This document shows, piece after piece, positions 24,201 to 33,251 of a DNA stretch of 64,000 nucleotides (within the stretch, counting starts at the first letter, position 1; each line of letters starts with the position of its first letter). A program made the translations under genes and the position numbers. Origin of the DNA: Anastrepha obliqua (lineage: Eukaryota; Arthropoda; Insecta; Diptera; Tephritidae); NCBI RefSeq assembly GCF_027943255.1, contig NC_072894.1, positions 82,003,601 to 82,067,600 of the forward strand. Reading direction: 5' to 3'. The notes beneath the pieces were generated by a model, which saw only the letters and a list, made by a program, of their open reading frames with translations, was not told where the DNA came from and did no database searches.

Positions 24201-26914
24201 CTTTACTTCCGAAAGTTGTGGACGATGGCTACAAAGATTTCGGTTACATACATTCTGGTTCCTTAGGACCCGATTGGTCTAACTGTCATATATCTATAAG
24301 TGCTTCCATAAGTGATCAAACCGCGGCGATTTGGGGCTCGCAATGCTTTGAGCGCGGCGATGTGAAGATCACCTTGGGAACTGGCGCTTTCCTCAACCTG
24401 GTCACTGGAAGTGATTGCCATGCATCTTTAATGGGAATGTATCCGCTGGTAGCTTGGCAATTTAGAGACACTCAAGAACGTGCCCGAACAATTTACTGTA
24501 TTGAAGGTGCATCATACGACATGGGTACGGTGATGGAATGGGCTCAACGCTGCGGGCTCTTTGCCCATCCCACAGACACGTCAGCCATCGCGGAATCAGT
24601 ACCAAATACGAATGGCGTTTATTTCATACCAGCATTTAGTGGTTTGGGAGTGAGTATTAGAAGATAATTATGTTTTATGCCTATTCGTTTATTTATATGT
24701 ATTTACAATAAGTTGACTTATATAATTATAGCCGCCAATAAATGATCAGAAAGCAGCTTCGGGTTTCATTGGAATCACCCCATCCACGACACGTGCACAT
24801 TTAGTACGCGCCATATTGGAGAGCATAGCATTTCGAGTCGCTCAATTATGTGAAACAGTCAAAAGAGAAAGCAAATACAAATTAAAATTGTTAAGGTGAG
24901 GATACTCAAGATACCCCTGCAACCTAAACCAGAGCTGCTACAACAACAACATGGTCTGGAACATACGTAAACGAATTTCAAACACCTATCAATACACTGA
25001 TATGTGAATTATTATATTATTTTATAACTTTATTACGTTATATAAATATATAAATAATGATGGGTCCCGAGTAAGATACCTAGAACATATAGTATGCATG
25101 TTCTCATCTCTAAACCGACTTTATCAAAATATGGTGACATTTTGAAAAACGAATGAAGACTGAAGGCAACTACGCCTATCTCCTATCTTTTATATAACAG
25201 ATATTCGTACACTGGATAACTCGCGTAAAATTTAGATATCTTCATTGAGCTTGATAAACATGTTACTCTCTGGTTCCATATAAAAGCAATTTCAAAAATT
25301 CAAAAACATGGTTTTCAACAATTTTTGAGGAAAATTTGCTCTAAATTGGTAAAGGGACCAGGTAGAAATATACACATGTACATATATGTATTTTAGTTCA
25401 GTTAATATTTTTTTGGAAAACAGGTGTTGTGGTGCTCACTTTCAAATATTCTAAACATACATATAACATGTAATTCGTAAACCATTACCTCAAACTCAAC
25501 AAAACTCTATACTCTCCTTGCATCACAGTTTCATCTATTAGTTTCAAATTAGTGAAATCGGAATTAGAAAAATATTCAATTGACAAATACACAAATTTTG
25601 CGCTATATATGTAAGTATATACGAATATATACTTGGCGCTACACCCTTTTTGGACGGCCGCCGTACAAGCGTTAACCAGATCGAAAATTGAAATACTTCG
25701 AAATAAGCAAACTTAGTCAATAAACGCACTCTCTCAGGCTCCAAAAACTATTTTAAAATTGCGAAACAACAAACAAATACATCAAATATTTCACCTTGAT
25801 ATAACGAAATAAGGGGGAACGCGTGAAAATTAAGTGATTTTAATGAATTTTTTTTATAAGTAGGGATGATTATTTGAGGATGGGACAAATTATAATTTAT
25901 TTAACATACTATATTCAACTATACTGACACACATTTTTATTTAAAAATATTCAAAATTCCAATTGTTATTAATATTAATGCAATGATGTCATAAAAAACT
26001 GGCCACGATGCAGCGGTGAAAAATCATCTGAAAGCAAAAAAACCAAAAAAATCTTAATCTACATATACAACAATGGCAATAGTCGTATGTGCCTTTTTTT
26101 CTTTTTTGAGAAAACGGTGCAGGTTTGAAAAATGAGTTTGTGTTTTTACCCTTTTTTTGTTTTCGAAAGGCTTGAAAAAATATAAATTTTTGGAATTTTA
26201 AAAAACGGCTATGTACAACTGTAGCCAATACATGTACAAAAATTAAAAAATTAAAATCGGTTCATAAGTCTTCGAGAAATCGAGGCCACCGTGTTCAGAA
26301 AAGCCGTTTCGAGAAAAACGCGTTTAAAGTTTTCATTGGCCGTTGTCACTCACTACCTGCATTTATTGTATTGGGTATAACTTCGTCAATTTTCAAGATT
26401 TTAAGTTAAAATTTTTTTACATATTTTTGAATATATCTGCTTTAAGAAAATGCTAAAAAAATCGATTTTTTTGAAAAAAGTGGTGTTCCCCCATAAGGAA
26501 GACCCACGGTCCCATACAAGCTAATGACCTTGGAGCTATGCTGTTCTAGGTACTATCAACCTTTTAATAAATAAATAATAATAATAAACTCAGCCCTTTT
26601 ATATGACTATAGCACATTTTTAAATTTTTTTTTTTAGAGTCGATGGAGGAGTATCGCGCAACGATTTTGTTTGCCAACTTATTGCAGATGCTACAGGAGT
26701 ATGCGTTGAGCGCGCCGTCTTTGCGGAATCCAGTATAATGGGTACATCATATATGGTGGGATTTAATATTGGACTATGGAACAGTTTTCACGATTTGCAT
26801 AAGTTTCGCCAAATTGATCGTGCTTTTGAGCCACGTCCAGAGTTTTACTTAAGCATTAGAGAAAGTTATCTGGTTTGGATGAAAGCAATAGAACGTTTTG
26901 GTAAATGGTATTAG
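15287..26914 (+). CDS. Gk5: Glycerol kinase 5-like FGGY carbohydrate kinase, 8 exons, 527 aa
   Basis: An FGGY-family sugar kinase predicted to phosphorylate glycerol or a related polyol with ATP. Coding exons: 15287-15382, 17579-17672, 19466-19725, 20917-21029, 23953-24079, 24197-24649, 24732-24895, 26638-26914. Phases agree throughout and give 527 codons, close to human GK5 (529). Exon 1 has the DVGTT phosphate-binding loop at residues 8-12, exon 3 GLSTQRCTF and ITWKDLR, exon 5 DITSATATGLFDP, exon 6 GDVKITLGTGAFLN, exon 8 RVDGGVSRNDF. All donors are GT. The exon 3 acceptor is AAG, a weak choice, so that junction is the least certain. AATAAA follows the TAG at 26936-26941. Introns hold SINEs, LINE fragments and a MITE, but the coding exons are intact. 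Assignment to GK5 rather than another glycerol kinase rests on remembered similarity. Confidence 0.9.
16689..16985 (-). mobile_element. tRNA-derived SINE in Gk5 intron 1
   Basis: A near full-length antisense copy. From the left it has an AT-rich tail, TTGGCAACACCCTTTTTGGG, GCCGAGCTCCTCCTCC, the central block around AAGCCGACTCCGAACGGC, GAGGGGCGACCGCTATTAG, then the antisense B-box region (GATTCAAACC). The sense direction is minus, opposite to Gk5. Confidence 0.65.
17045..17150. repeat. Dispersed direct repeat, copy A (Gk5 intron 1)
   Basis: About 105 bp sharing GTGCC, GTCTAGGAA-like and AAAGACCC words in the same order with 18395-18485 in intron 2. Diverged, non-coding, class unknown. Confidence 0.4.
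18395..18485. repeat. Dispersed direct repeat, copy B (Gk5 intron 2)
   Basis: Partner of 17045-17150: AAGAGGTGCCGTCTAGGAAT, then CATCTAGACGT and TTTAAAAGACCC. Confidence 0.4.
18840..19112 (+). mobile_element. Jockey-type LINE, 5'-truncated 3' end (Gk5 intron 2)
   Basis: Matches the 3' end of the LINE at 58620-60112. It shares the segment around GCACGACACTAACCACCTC, the word GTTAGATGAGCTAGACGA, and a terminal ACTGCTACAACAACAAAA tail. Only the last ~270 bp is present, a normal result of incomplete reverse transcription. Confidence 0.7.
19935..20130 (+). mobile_element. tRNA-derived SINE, 3'-truncated (Gk5 intron 3)
   Basis: The clearest tRNA-like head in the window. An A-box-like TTGCCGAATGGGTTGG is followed about 50 bp later by a B-box-like GGTTCGAATCTC. 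Then come the family body words TAGCGGTCGCCCCTCGGC and CCTCCGAGTTTATTTCTGCC. The 3' half is missing. Confidence 0.7.
20385..20632 (+). mobile_element. tRNA-derived SINE, diverged full-length copy (Gk5 intron 3)
   Basis: Head GTAGCCGAATGAGTTCGTGC with GTTCGAACCACC, then the body and the terminal AATAGGAGGAGGAGCTC block. It lies about 250 bp from the previous copy in the same orientation. Confidence 0.65.
20633..20755 (-). mobile_element. Short CAACAA-tailed retroelement (tail-SINE), Gk5 intron 3
   Basis: An antisense copy of a ~140-bp repeat. The left end GTTGTTGTTTAGCAGC is the reverse of a GCTACAACAAC tail. CATGGGAATGCTAC, AACAGTCCTTG and AACGTAGAACCGACTGTAGT follow. Other copies are at 31889, 43265, 49578, 51495 and 60115. 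Confidence 0.6.
21115..21440. repeat. Unclassified dispersed repeat, copy 1 (Gk5 intron 4)
   Basis: Shares two blocks in the same order with 42733-43200: TTTTAAGTAATTTA with GTATTGCCAGA, and about 100 bp further on AGTATTTTTGCGTAGA. Non-coding, no visible terminal repeats. Confidence 0.5.
21500..22320 (+). mobile_element. RTE-like LINE ORF2 remnant (Gk5 intron 4)
   Basis: Encodes the reverse-transcriptase motifs RQRDSLSCNFFNLMLE (QGDSLS box), LLAYADDIDIDIIG (YADD active site) and DFVYLGTSINTENNVSLEIQ, then a C-terminal segment with frameshifts. An in-frame stop falls at 21733-21735. It ends close to GAAGAAGAAGA near 22320. Same sense as Gk5. Confidence 0.7.
23200..23900. repeat. Dispersed non-coding repeat (copy 2, Gk5 intron 4)
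   Basis: Contains the GTACTAAGTTTGGGCGAG block and the terminal CCTTGTGCACAAGTGCGCG with GGGTATAATGAA, as in 14434-14935. A third scrap of the terminal block lies at about 20290-20315. Confidence 0.5.
25812..26493. mobile_element. TA-flanked MITE-like element (Gk5 intron 7)
   Basis: The ends are inverted and short: AGGGGGAAC at left and the reverse of TGGGGGAAC at right, each flanked by TA (25810-25811 and 26494-26495). The inside is A/T-rich and non-coding. The structure suggests a Tc1/mariner-type MITE, but the inverted repeat is only about 8-10 bp, so the boundary is tentative. Confidence 0.45.
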
Positions 26915-26935
26915 CAACTAGGAATAAGTAGTATT

Positions 26936-26941
26936 AATAAA
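26936..26941 (+). terminator. Poly(A) signal of Gk5
   Basis: AATAAA 22 bp after the Gk5 stop codon, on the sense strand. The very short 3' UTR is plausible for a fly gene. Confidence 0.55.
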
Positions 26942-27289
26942 GTAAATGTACCGCCTTTTGTGTGTAATTTTTCAAGATTACATCTAAAGTGGTCATATAA
27001 TCTTTGGTAATGGCATTTCTTGTTACTTTCCTTTCTTGTGTTACTTCCTCCACTTTTCATATTTGGAATTCTTTCGGACTACGTGCTTTATAAGTATGTA
27101 TGTATGTAAATTTGCTCACAGAGACAAATAAGGATCATACTAAAACCAATCGGAGAGTCCGAATGCAAAGCCGAGATATTTCTAATAGCGATTGCCGCTA
27201 ATCGTTTAACCGATTCTCATTCTCAAACCTTTGCAATTCTCTTTTGGTGTGACTCGTCGAGCTCACGAACGGCGCCTCCATTGCTTCCA

Positions 27290-28110
27290 ATTATTTTAGT
27301 TTTAGTCTAAAGAAAGCAACAGCATTGAGAAGAACGATAACAACTGGACCCTGACACTGAGATCCGAAAATTGGATAAAAACCCGAGGATTTCCTTGAAA
27401 ACACTTGCAAAGCAGCTTAACGAGAAGTGTGGTATTGTTGTCCCTCCTGAAGCAGTGCGTCAAGCCAAAATGCATCACAAATATTTATCGAGATCAGCAC
27501 GCAAGAAATCATTGCTGTGTACACAAAATGTAGAAAAACGCCTATATTTTACTTTGAACCACATTTCCGATCAAGAAGATTATTTGGACGACGTTATATT
27601 TTGCGACAAGATAGAGGCAATGCTGTATTACAACGACGGACCTATGACGCAAGCCCTCGATAGCTTTACAAAATCGAAATATAATTCCAACGGTTAAACT
27701 TGGAAAAAATTCCGTTATGGTTTGAGGATGCATTTTATTGATAGCACAATTAACGCCAAACAATATTTAAATATATTGAAAAAAAACTTAGTCGGCAGTG
27801 CTAAAAAATTAGAGTTAATCACTGAGAATAAACCAAATTTTAAATTTCACCAAGATAAGGAGCATAATGTGCAGATTTGGCTTCTCCACAATTGCGGGAA
27901 AGTTATAAATACACCAGCCCAGAGTCCCGACATAAACGTGATTGAAAATGTGTCGGCTTTTTTGAAGAAAAGAGTTAAGCTACATAAGACATAAAAAAAT
28001 GCAGCAGCATTAAAACTGCAATAATGGAGGAATGTCAGAATATACCGAACGCATACGGCGTAAACAAATGGTCCATGAAAAAGCGCCTGGAAAATGTTAT
28101 TCAATAACTC
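27290..28110 (+). mobile_element. Tc1-like transposon remnant
   Basis: Two open pieces encode a decayed Tc1-type transposase. 27371-27697 holds the N-terminal DNA-binding part (NPRISLKTLAKQLNEKCG, VVPPEAVRQ) and the start of the catalytic domain (YLDDVIFCDKIEAM, where the family has DE.K). 27722-27994 holds the DDE core end (KFHQDKEHNVQIWLLHNCGK, TPAQSPDINVIENV). Frameshifts separate them and catalytic residues are altered. Terminal inverted repeats were not found. Confidence 0.7.
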
Positions 28111-28569
28111 ATACCAAATTTTAAATTAATCAAATAATGACGTATTCACATTATGTATTATATTAAAGTTGGTAAAAACAGTTTATTGACAGTGTCGAAA
28201 TAGTGTAAATAGGGATTTTTTCTATTGAAATCGAAATATTCAATTTATTCTCAATATCAGAGCTCACACCTGACAAACTGTATGTACATATGTAGGTGTT
28301 ATAACGTTTTTTTCTTATCTGAATTTAAGAAATGAATTGTGAAATTTGAATTAACCTTTTTTGCTTTTGTAAATAAAATCCCTTTGTTTAAAATAAAACC
28401 ATAATAAAAGTTCAGAAACAATAACTGCTGTGTAATTGACAATTGACAAAGTAATTGCCAATCCCAATATCTTATTTCAGCTGCAAATGTTTTATCCTAC
28501 CCTGTACATACAATATCATTTCGGGTAAAAATGTATTTACAACGGGCAGCTAAAAAGTTCGCCGCCTTA
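28111..28569. other. No gene recognised
   Basis: AT-rich spacer. It may include the 3' end of the Tc1-like element, but no inverted repeat partner was identified. Confidence 0.3.
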
Positions 28570-29010
28570 GGTACCTCTTCTTCTTCTTGATTGCCGCGAT
28601 AACCGCTTACGCGATTTTGACCGAGTTTAATAAATCGTGCCAGTAATTTCTTTCTCGTAATAACCGGCACCAGGTGGACACGCCAAGTGAAGCCAAGTCC
28701 TTGTCCACCTGATCTTTCCAACGCAGAGGAGGTTTTCCTCTTCCTGTGTTACCACCAGCTTCGAGCGTTTGTATCGATTCGGACGACATCCTTTATATCC
28801 ATCCAGCCAAAGGAGCCGCTGGATTTTTATTTGTTGCACTATGTCTATGTTCTCGTAAAGCTCATCGTTCCATAGTCTGCGATACTCGCCGTTACCAACG
28901 TGCAAAGGCCCAAAAATCTTCCGCAGAATATTTTTCTCCAAGGGACGCCTCATCGAATATTGTCATCGACCAAGCTTCTGCGCCATACGTAAGAATATGC
29001 ATGATGAGAA
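28570..29010 (-). mobile_element. RTE-like LINE 3' end
   Basis: The minus strand encodes LRKIFGPLHVGNGEYRRLWN, NIDIVQQIKIQRLLWL, then a C-terminal Arg/Lys-rich part, and ends at a GAAGAAGAAGA run around 28572-28582. It is the same family as 7645-8066 and 21500-22320. Frameshifted, inactive. Confidence 0.7.
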
Positions 29011-30129
29011 CCTCACCGGACCCTTACAATCAATCCACTTTTGTCCGCTCAAGGGTAACTTATTTTAGAACTTATTAATTTTTTTTAATTAATTAAATAC
29101 TAACTGAATAGTATTTGAATAAACGATACTAATATTATTCTTGACTAATATTATATAATTTAAACAAAAATGTGTATGTATTTTTTCAAAAAGCGAATAT
29201 TTCATTTATTGTATGTGCCTGAACGCATATAAAGTATCATAATAACGAAAATAAAAATAGATAGTACATCAATAAACTACATAGAACTAGATATACGAGT
29301 ATTATAATGGTTTTGAGTTTCCATCTTTTTTAACAATTGGAAAGCAGTAAAATAATCGCTGCAAAATCGCTATAAGTTTAAAACTGCATACAAAGTTGTT
29401 TCGTTTGAGAAAATTGCATTAGATTCTTCGGTGATATTTCCAGTGTCAGCACTATTATCGTCGATAGTTTCCATGTTTTCATCAGTAATAAAATTCAACC
29501 CGAAATCTAAGGTTGTTGATAACAAAGCCAGCTAGCTTGCTGGCGGCAAATCATGCATTGCCCCTAAGACATTTAGTCGAGCCAATATCTAAGATTATCA
29601 AGATACGCTTAAATTGAAGGTTTCGATAATAAATTTCAAATCACTCCTTGAACTTGAGGTAGGCAAAATGAAGTCATATTACTAGGTATAAAAATTCTTT
29701 TGATATCTTTAAACGTATATTACGCAAGTGAGATGCTGTGCTCTTCAGAAATAATATTTTTCAACTTTACTACTCCATTTTTCGGTCGAATTGCATTAGA
29801 CATTGTGTCATCACGTGTCATCCATGCCTTCTTACTTGATTGCCAATTAATAGGAGGTTTTTTAATATTGACTGACGCAAACGCTCTTACACGAGCAGCT
29901 CTCCCAATAACAGGAATTTTTCTTTTTCTCCTGTTATATTTGTCCAAAATAAAGGTAAATTTTTTCTTGGCAATGCTCTGAAAAAAGGCATGTCGCGTCA
30001 GCCTTATACAGTAGTCACATTATACAGAACGTTGGTTGGCTGATTGAGGTAGTGATTCATCCAAAATCCAACTAGCGCTTCTGCACAATTTTCTTTTACA
30101 TCCTCTTTACCAACTTGTTTAATTTTACT
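29011..30129. other. Mostly unassigned; one unidentified open frame
   Basis: Contains an unrecognised 75-codon minus-strand frame (29720-29947) rich in Arg/Lys (KYNRRKRKIPVIGRAARVRA). Beyond it a decayed coding-like stretch continues to about 29400 with stops. It may be a degenerate gene or retrocopy. I cannot name it. Confidence 0.3.
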
Positions 30130-31720
30130 TACAGCATGACTATATCTAGTCTGTATGGTTTAAGACGTCTAAGCCAGCAAGTTGTTCGAGACCCTTGAAT
30201 AATGGTTTACCCAGGGTTGACATTCTCTCCTTCCATAAGGCAGGACATTAACAGAGAAAATGGAAAATCGTTTCCTTTTTGTCTGGTTGTTTACCACCAT
30301 GGCAGTGGGTGTTATGTGCAGTTGACATACTAGAGCTCTCCAGCGAACTGCTAATGCGTATGTCTAATAGCGTCTCAAATGTTTTTAGAAGGAAGAACGA
30401 AAGACTAATGGTCTTAAGTCCTTCGCTGATTCATGTCCCCTTCTACCTACTTTTGATATGAAAACGATTCTAACAAGTTTCCAGCTCTTTGTAATATAGC
30501 CTAGGTTTAGACACTCCTTGAAAATGTCCACTAGCCATGATAGAATGCTATCAAGAGTCTCCTGTAACATCTTAGGAAAGGTCCCGGCCTGGGGATTTAA
30601 AAGGTGAAAATGATTTTATTGCATTGGAAAACTCTATTGTGACTATTACATCGGCAGGATGCTGTAGATCGTAGCTGCTCAGGCGGATTCTCCCTGTTAC
30701 TTAGTATTAATGATAAATTAATGTAAGGTCTCACCTCGATCACTCGCTTCAGTACTCCCCCATAAGGTATGTGCCTCATTCGCGTCACATCCTAGTAGAA
30801 AAATATTGTTTTTATTGTCAAGCACAAGCCTGCGAGCCTGCTGTTCGACCATGTGCCATGTAGACGAAGGCAATATTGATTCTGATGCTGTCAGCAGCCT
30901 CCACTTCAATGACCGTCACATCCGATGAGCTACAAGATGGGATTAAAAATATGTTTAGATGTTTCTTTGCTACAATACATGATCTGGGATTACCCTGGGT
31001 CCGCTTATAGTACAAGTTGTAGTTTTTAAGAGAGATACCGCTTACCTCAGTTCTCCACACTTTAAGTTACTGTACCAATGCGATGTCGACGTCCTCCTCC
31101 GATAGGAAAACGGTTAGGTTGTCCGTTGCAGTCCTAGAGTGCTGGAGATAGATATGGACAACCTTATTGGTAGTTTTTAGGAATATTGGCGTCGCCAAGC
31201 TGCATGCCTGTATGCTGCTTGTTAGCGCCATCATTTTTGGTAGAACCGGCGTCGTTCAATTGCATAGCCGTGAAACTTTTTGGTGTCGTCAACCTGTCTT
31301 GCTTATCATCCGGATTTGCAGAGCGGAATATCCTCAGAGGGGTTTTCGTCACGCCAAACCGAAGTTTATTGTCAACCTTTACCAGTGGCTCGATGATTGG
31401 GAGATTTGGAGAAGGAAGGACACGTTGTTCGTTTACGGAGCTTCCGCTTTATGATGCTCCAGTCATCCGTCAGAACATTATGGTTGTGTGTGTGGTGTCA
31501 GCTGTTTAGCTTCGAACTCCTGTTCGATATCCAGGTGCGAGCCCCCGGCGGTCATGGAATCTCGCTGGCCGTGATTAGTTTGAGCCTCAAACCTTCTCAG
31601 CCATTTTGGATCTTGCCAACAGCGGTTTCCATGAAGGCAAGTCACGGACCACCTCCATTGAATCGAATCCATTAGTTTTGTCATTAGGTCCGTCCGCTTG
31701 TCCATGTGGTTGTCTGACTG
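30130..31720 (-). mobile_element. R1/I-like LINE, decayed copy
   Basis: Read on the minus strand from right to left, 31720-31150 looks like a low-complexity ORF1 remnant. 31060-30720 is the apurinic endonuclease (RTQGNPRSCIVAKKH, FLLGCDANEAHTLWGS). 30570-30385 is the reverse-transcriptase N-terminus (GYITKSWKLVRIVFISKVGR, AKDLRPLVF). 30330-30170 is a C-terminal CCHC-like and CPALW block. The order is that of an APE-type LINE. Stops and frameshifts are frequent. Confidence 0.65.
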
Positions 31721-33251
31721 TCCATCCGTTTTGACTTTATGTCAGTCCGTTTGTTTACGATTTCCGATTTTTTTAGTTTTTGTTTGTTCATTTTCTGTCG
31801 CATCACAGCTTGGGTTGAGAGTTCTTTTAACGAAGCTTACGTCTTAATATTGATAAACGGTTCACTAGACAGGGCTAGTTTACTGGGGCGGCAGCCCTTG
31901 GTCGGGAAAAATCCGAGTCATTCCGGTAACGTAGAACCGACTGCCATGGGACTGAAGCATGCGTCTTCGGCCTGTGTGATTCGCGGAAGATATTCTCTTA
32001 CCACCCATATCTGGGTGGTGTTCCCCTATTCATCACCTGGGGACGCGCCCTCTAGGGATAACAGGTTCCACCGAGGGCTAGCAAATGTACTGAATTAATT
32101 ATTTCTTATCTGGAAAAATTGTTTGCAAGATTATATTAGTAAAAAAAAACCGTCTAATCCCCGGACAGACAAATTGTTTTCCTCGTAAACCTTAATAATT
32201 TCAACTTTCTTCTTCACAAAGTTTGCTCTCCCCATCGTATTACGTAAAGTATATTTGGTTTACATACGTACATATATACATAATTGGCGCTAGACCTCTT
32301 CTTTTCGCCAAGAGTTAGCAAATGGCGAATAGATGAAGCAACTGGTATGAATGAAAACATATTGGCAACGTGGGAAAAGAGCTGCCTTAAATTACATGTG
32401 TTTGTACGACTGTGAGTTACACCAGTCTAATGAGTTATAGCCATACTCGCTAGCAGTGAATCTTACTCGATAACTTTGTTGTTGCTTTCACATGCCAATG
32501 TTTCGTCAAGTTAATCGAGCAGAGTGTGGCGAATAGAAAACGCCTCACGTTATACTTTTGCAAAAGTTTCCAGATTTTGAATTCGACGGTGATACTTTAA
32601 AGTCGTGCAACACAACGGTTATGGTTGCAACTCGAACAGGCCCACCGACTGCGATTACGGACATTTAACAGCTCCAACGGTGCACTGCATTGTTTAGTGA
32701 ACTTTCTATGGGCTGAAATTATTTTAATTGTAATTATTTCTCTATCGACTAAAAACAATTAAGAATTCCGATCGAAACATTAAGAAACATAAAAAGGTTT
32801 CGTGTGTAAGCTAGGCTTTATTCACTTGCTTATATTTTTAAAAACTCATATAAGATTCTTAATGTACATCCTTAAATATAAGTAAAGCAGCGGTATATCA
32901 ACATATATATATGATATATATACATATATACATATGATCTACTCTATATATATTTCTATATCTGCTATTTTTTATTGTTAACACGCGTACGAGTCGTATG
33001 CATTCGATGTGTTCTTACATATATATAATATATACAGTAGGCTGTGAAAATTAAATGTTTTTGTATACATACATTCGTATTTAAGGTAAAAACTTGATGA
33101 AATTAAAAACACAAAACCTACGTAAAATTAAAAGATCTGATGCTTTTAATTTCCATATGGAAAAGTAACAACTTCGGTAACTACTATATGCACTCAGCTG
33201 CTATAAAACCACGGTTTTTTTTATTGCCAAACCAACTTACATATATGCTGT
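31721..33251. other. No gene recognised; repeat scraps
   Basis: Includes a fragment of the CAACAA-tailed short element at 31889-31951 (minus; TCATTCCGGTAACGTAGAAC) and a scrap of the SINE tail near 32278 (TAATTGGCGCTAGACC). 32560-32640 resembles 12640-12735. AT-rich microsatellite-like TATA runs lie at 32895-33035. No coding exon was found, although the zinc-finger gene might extend here through an alternative 3' exon. Confidence 0.35.
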
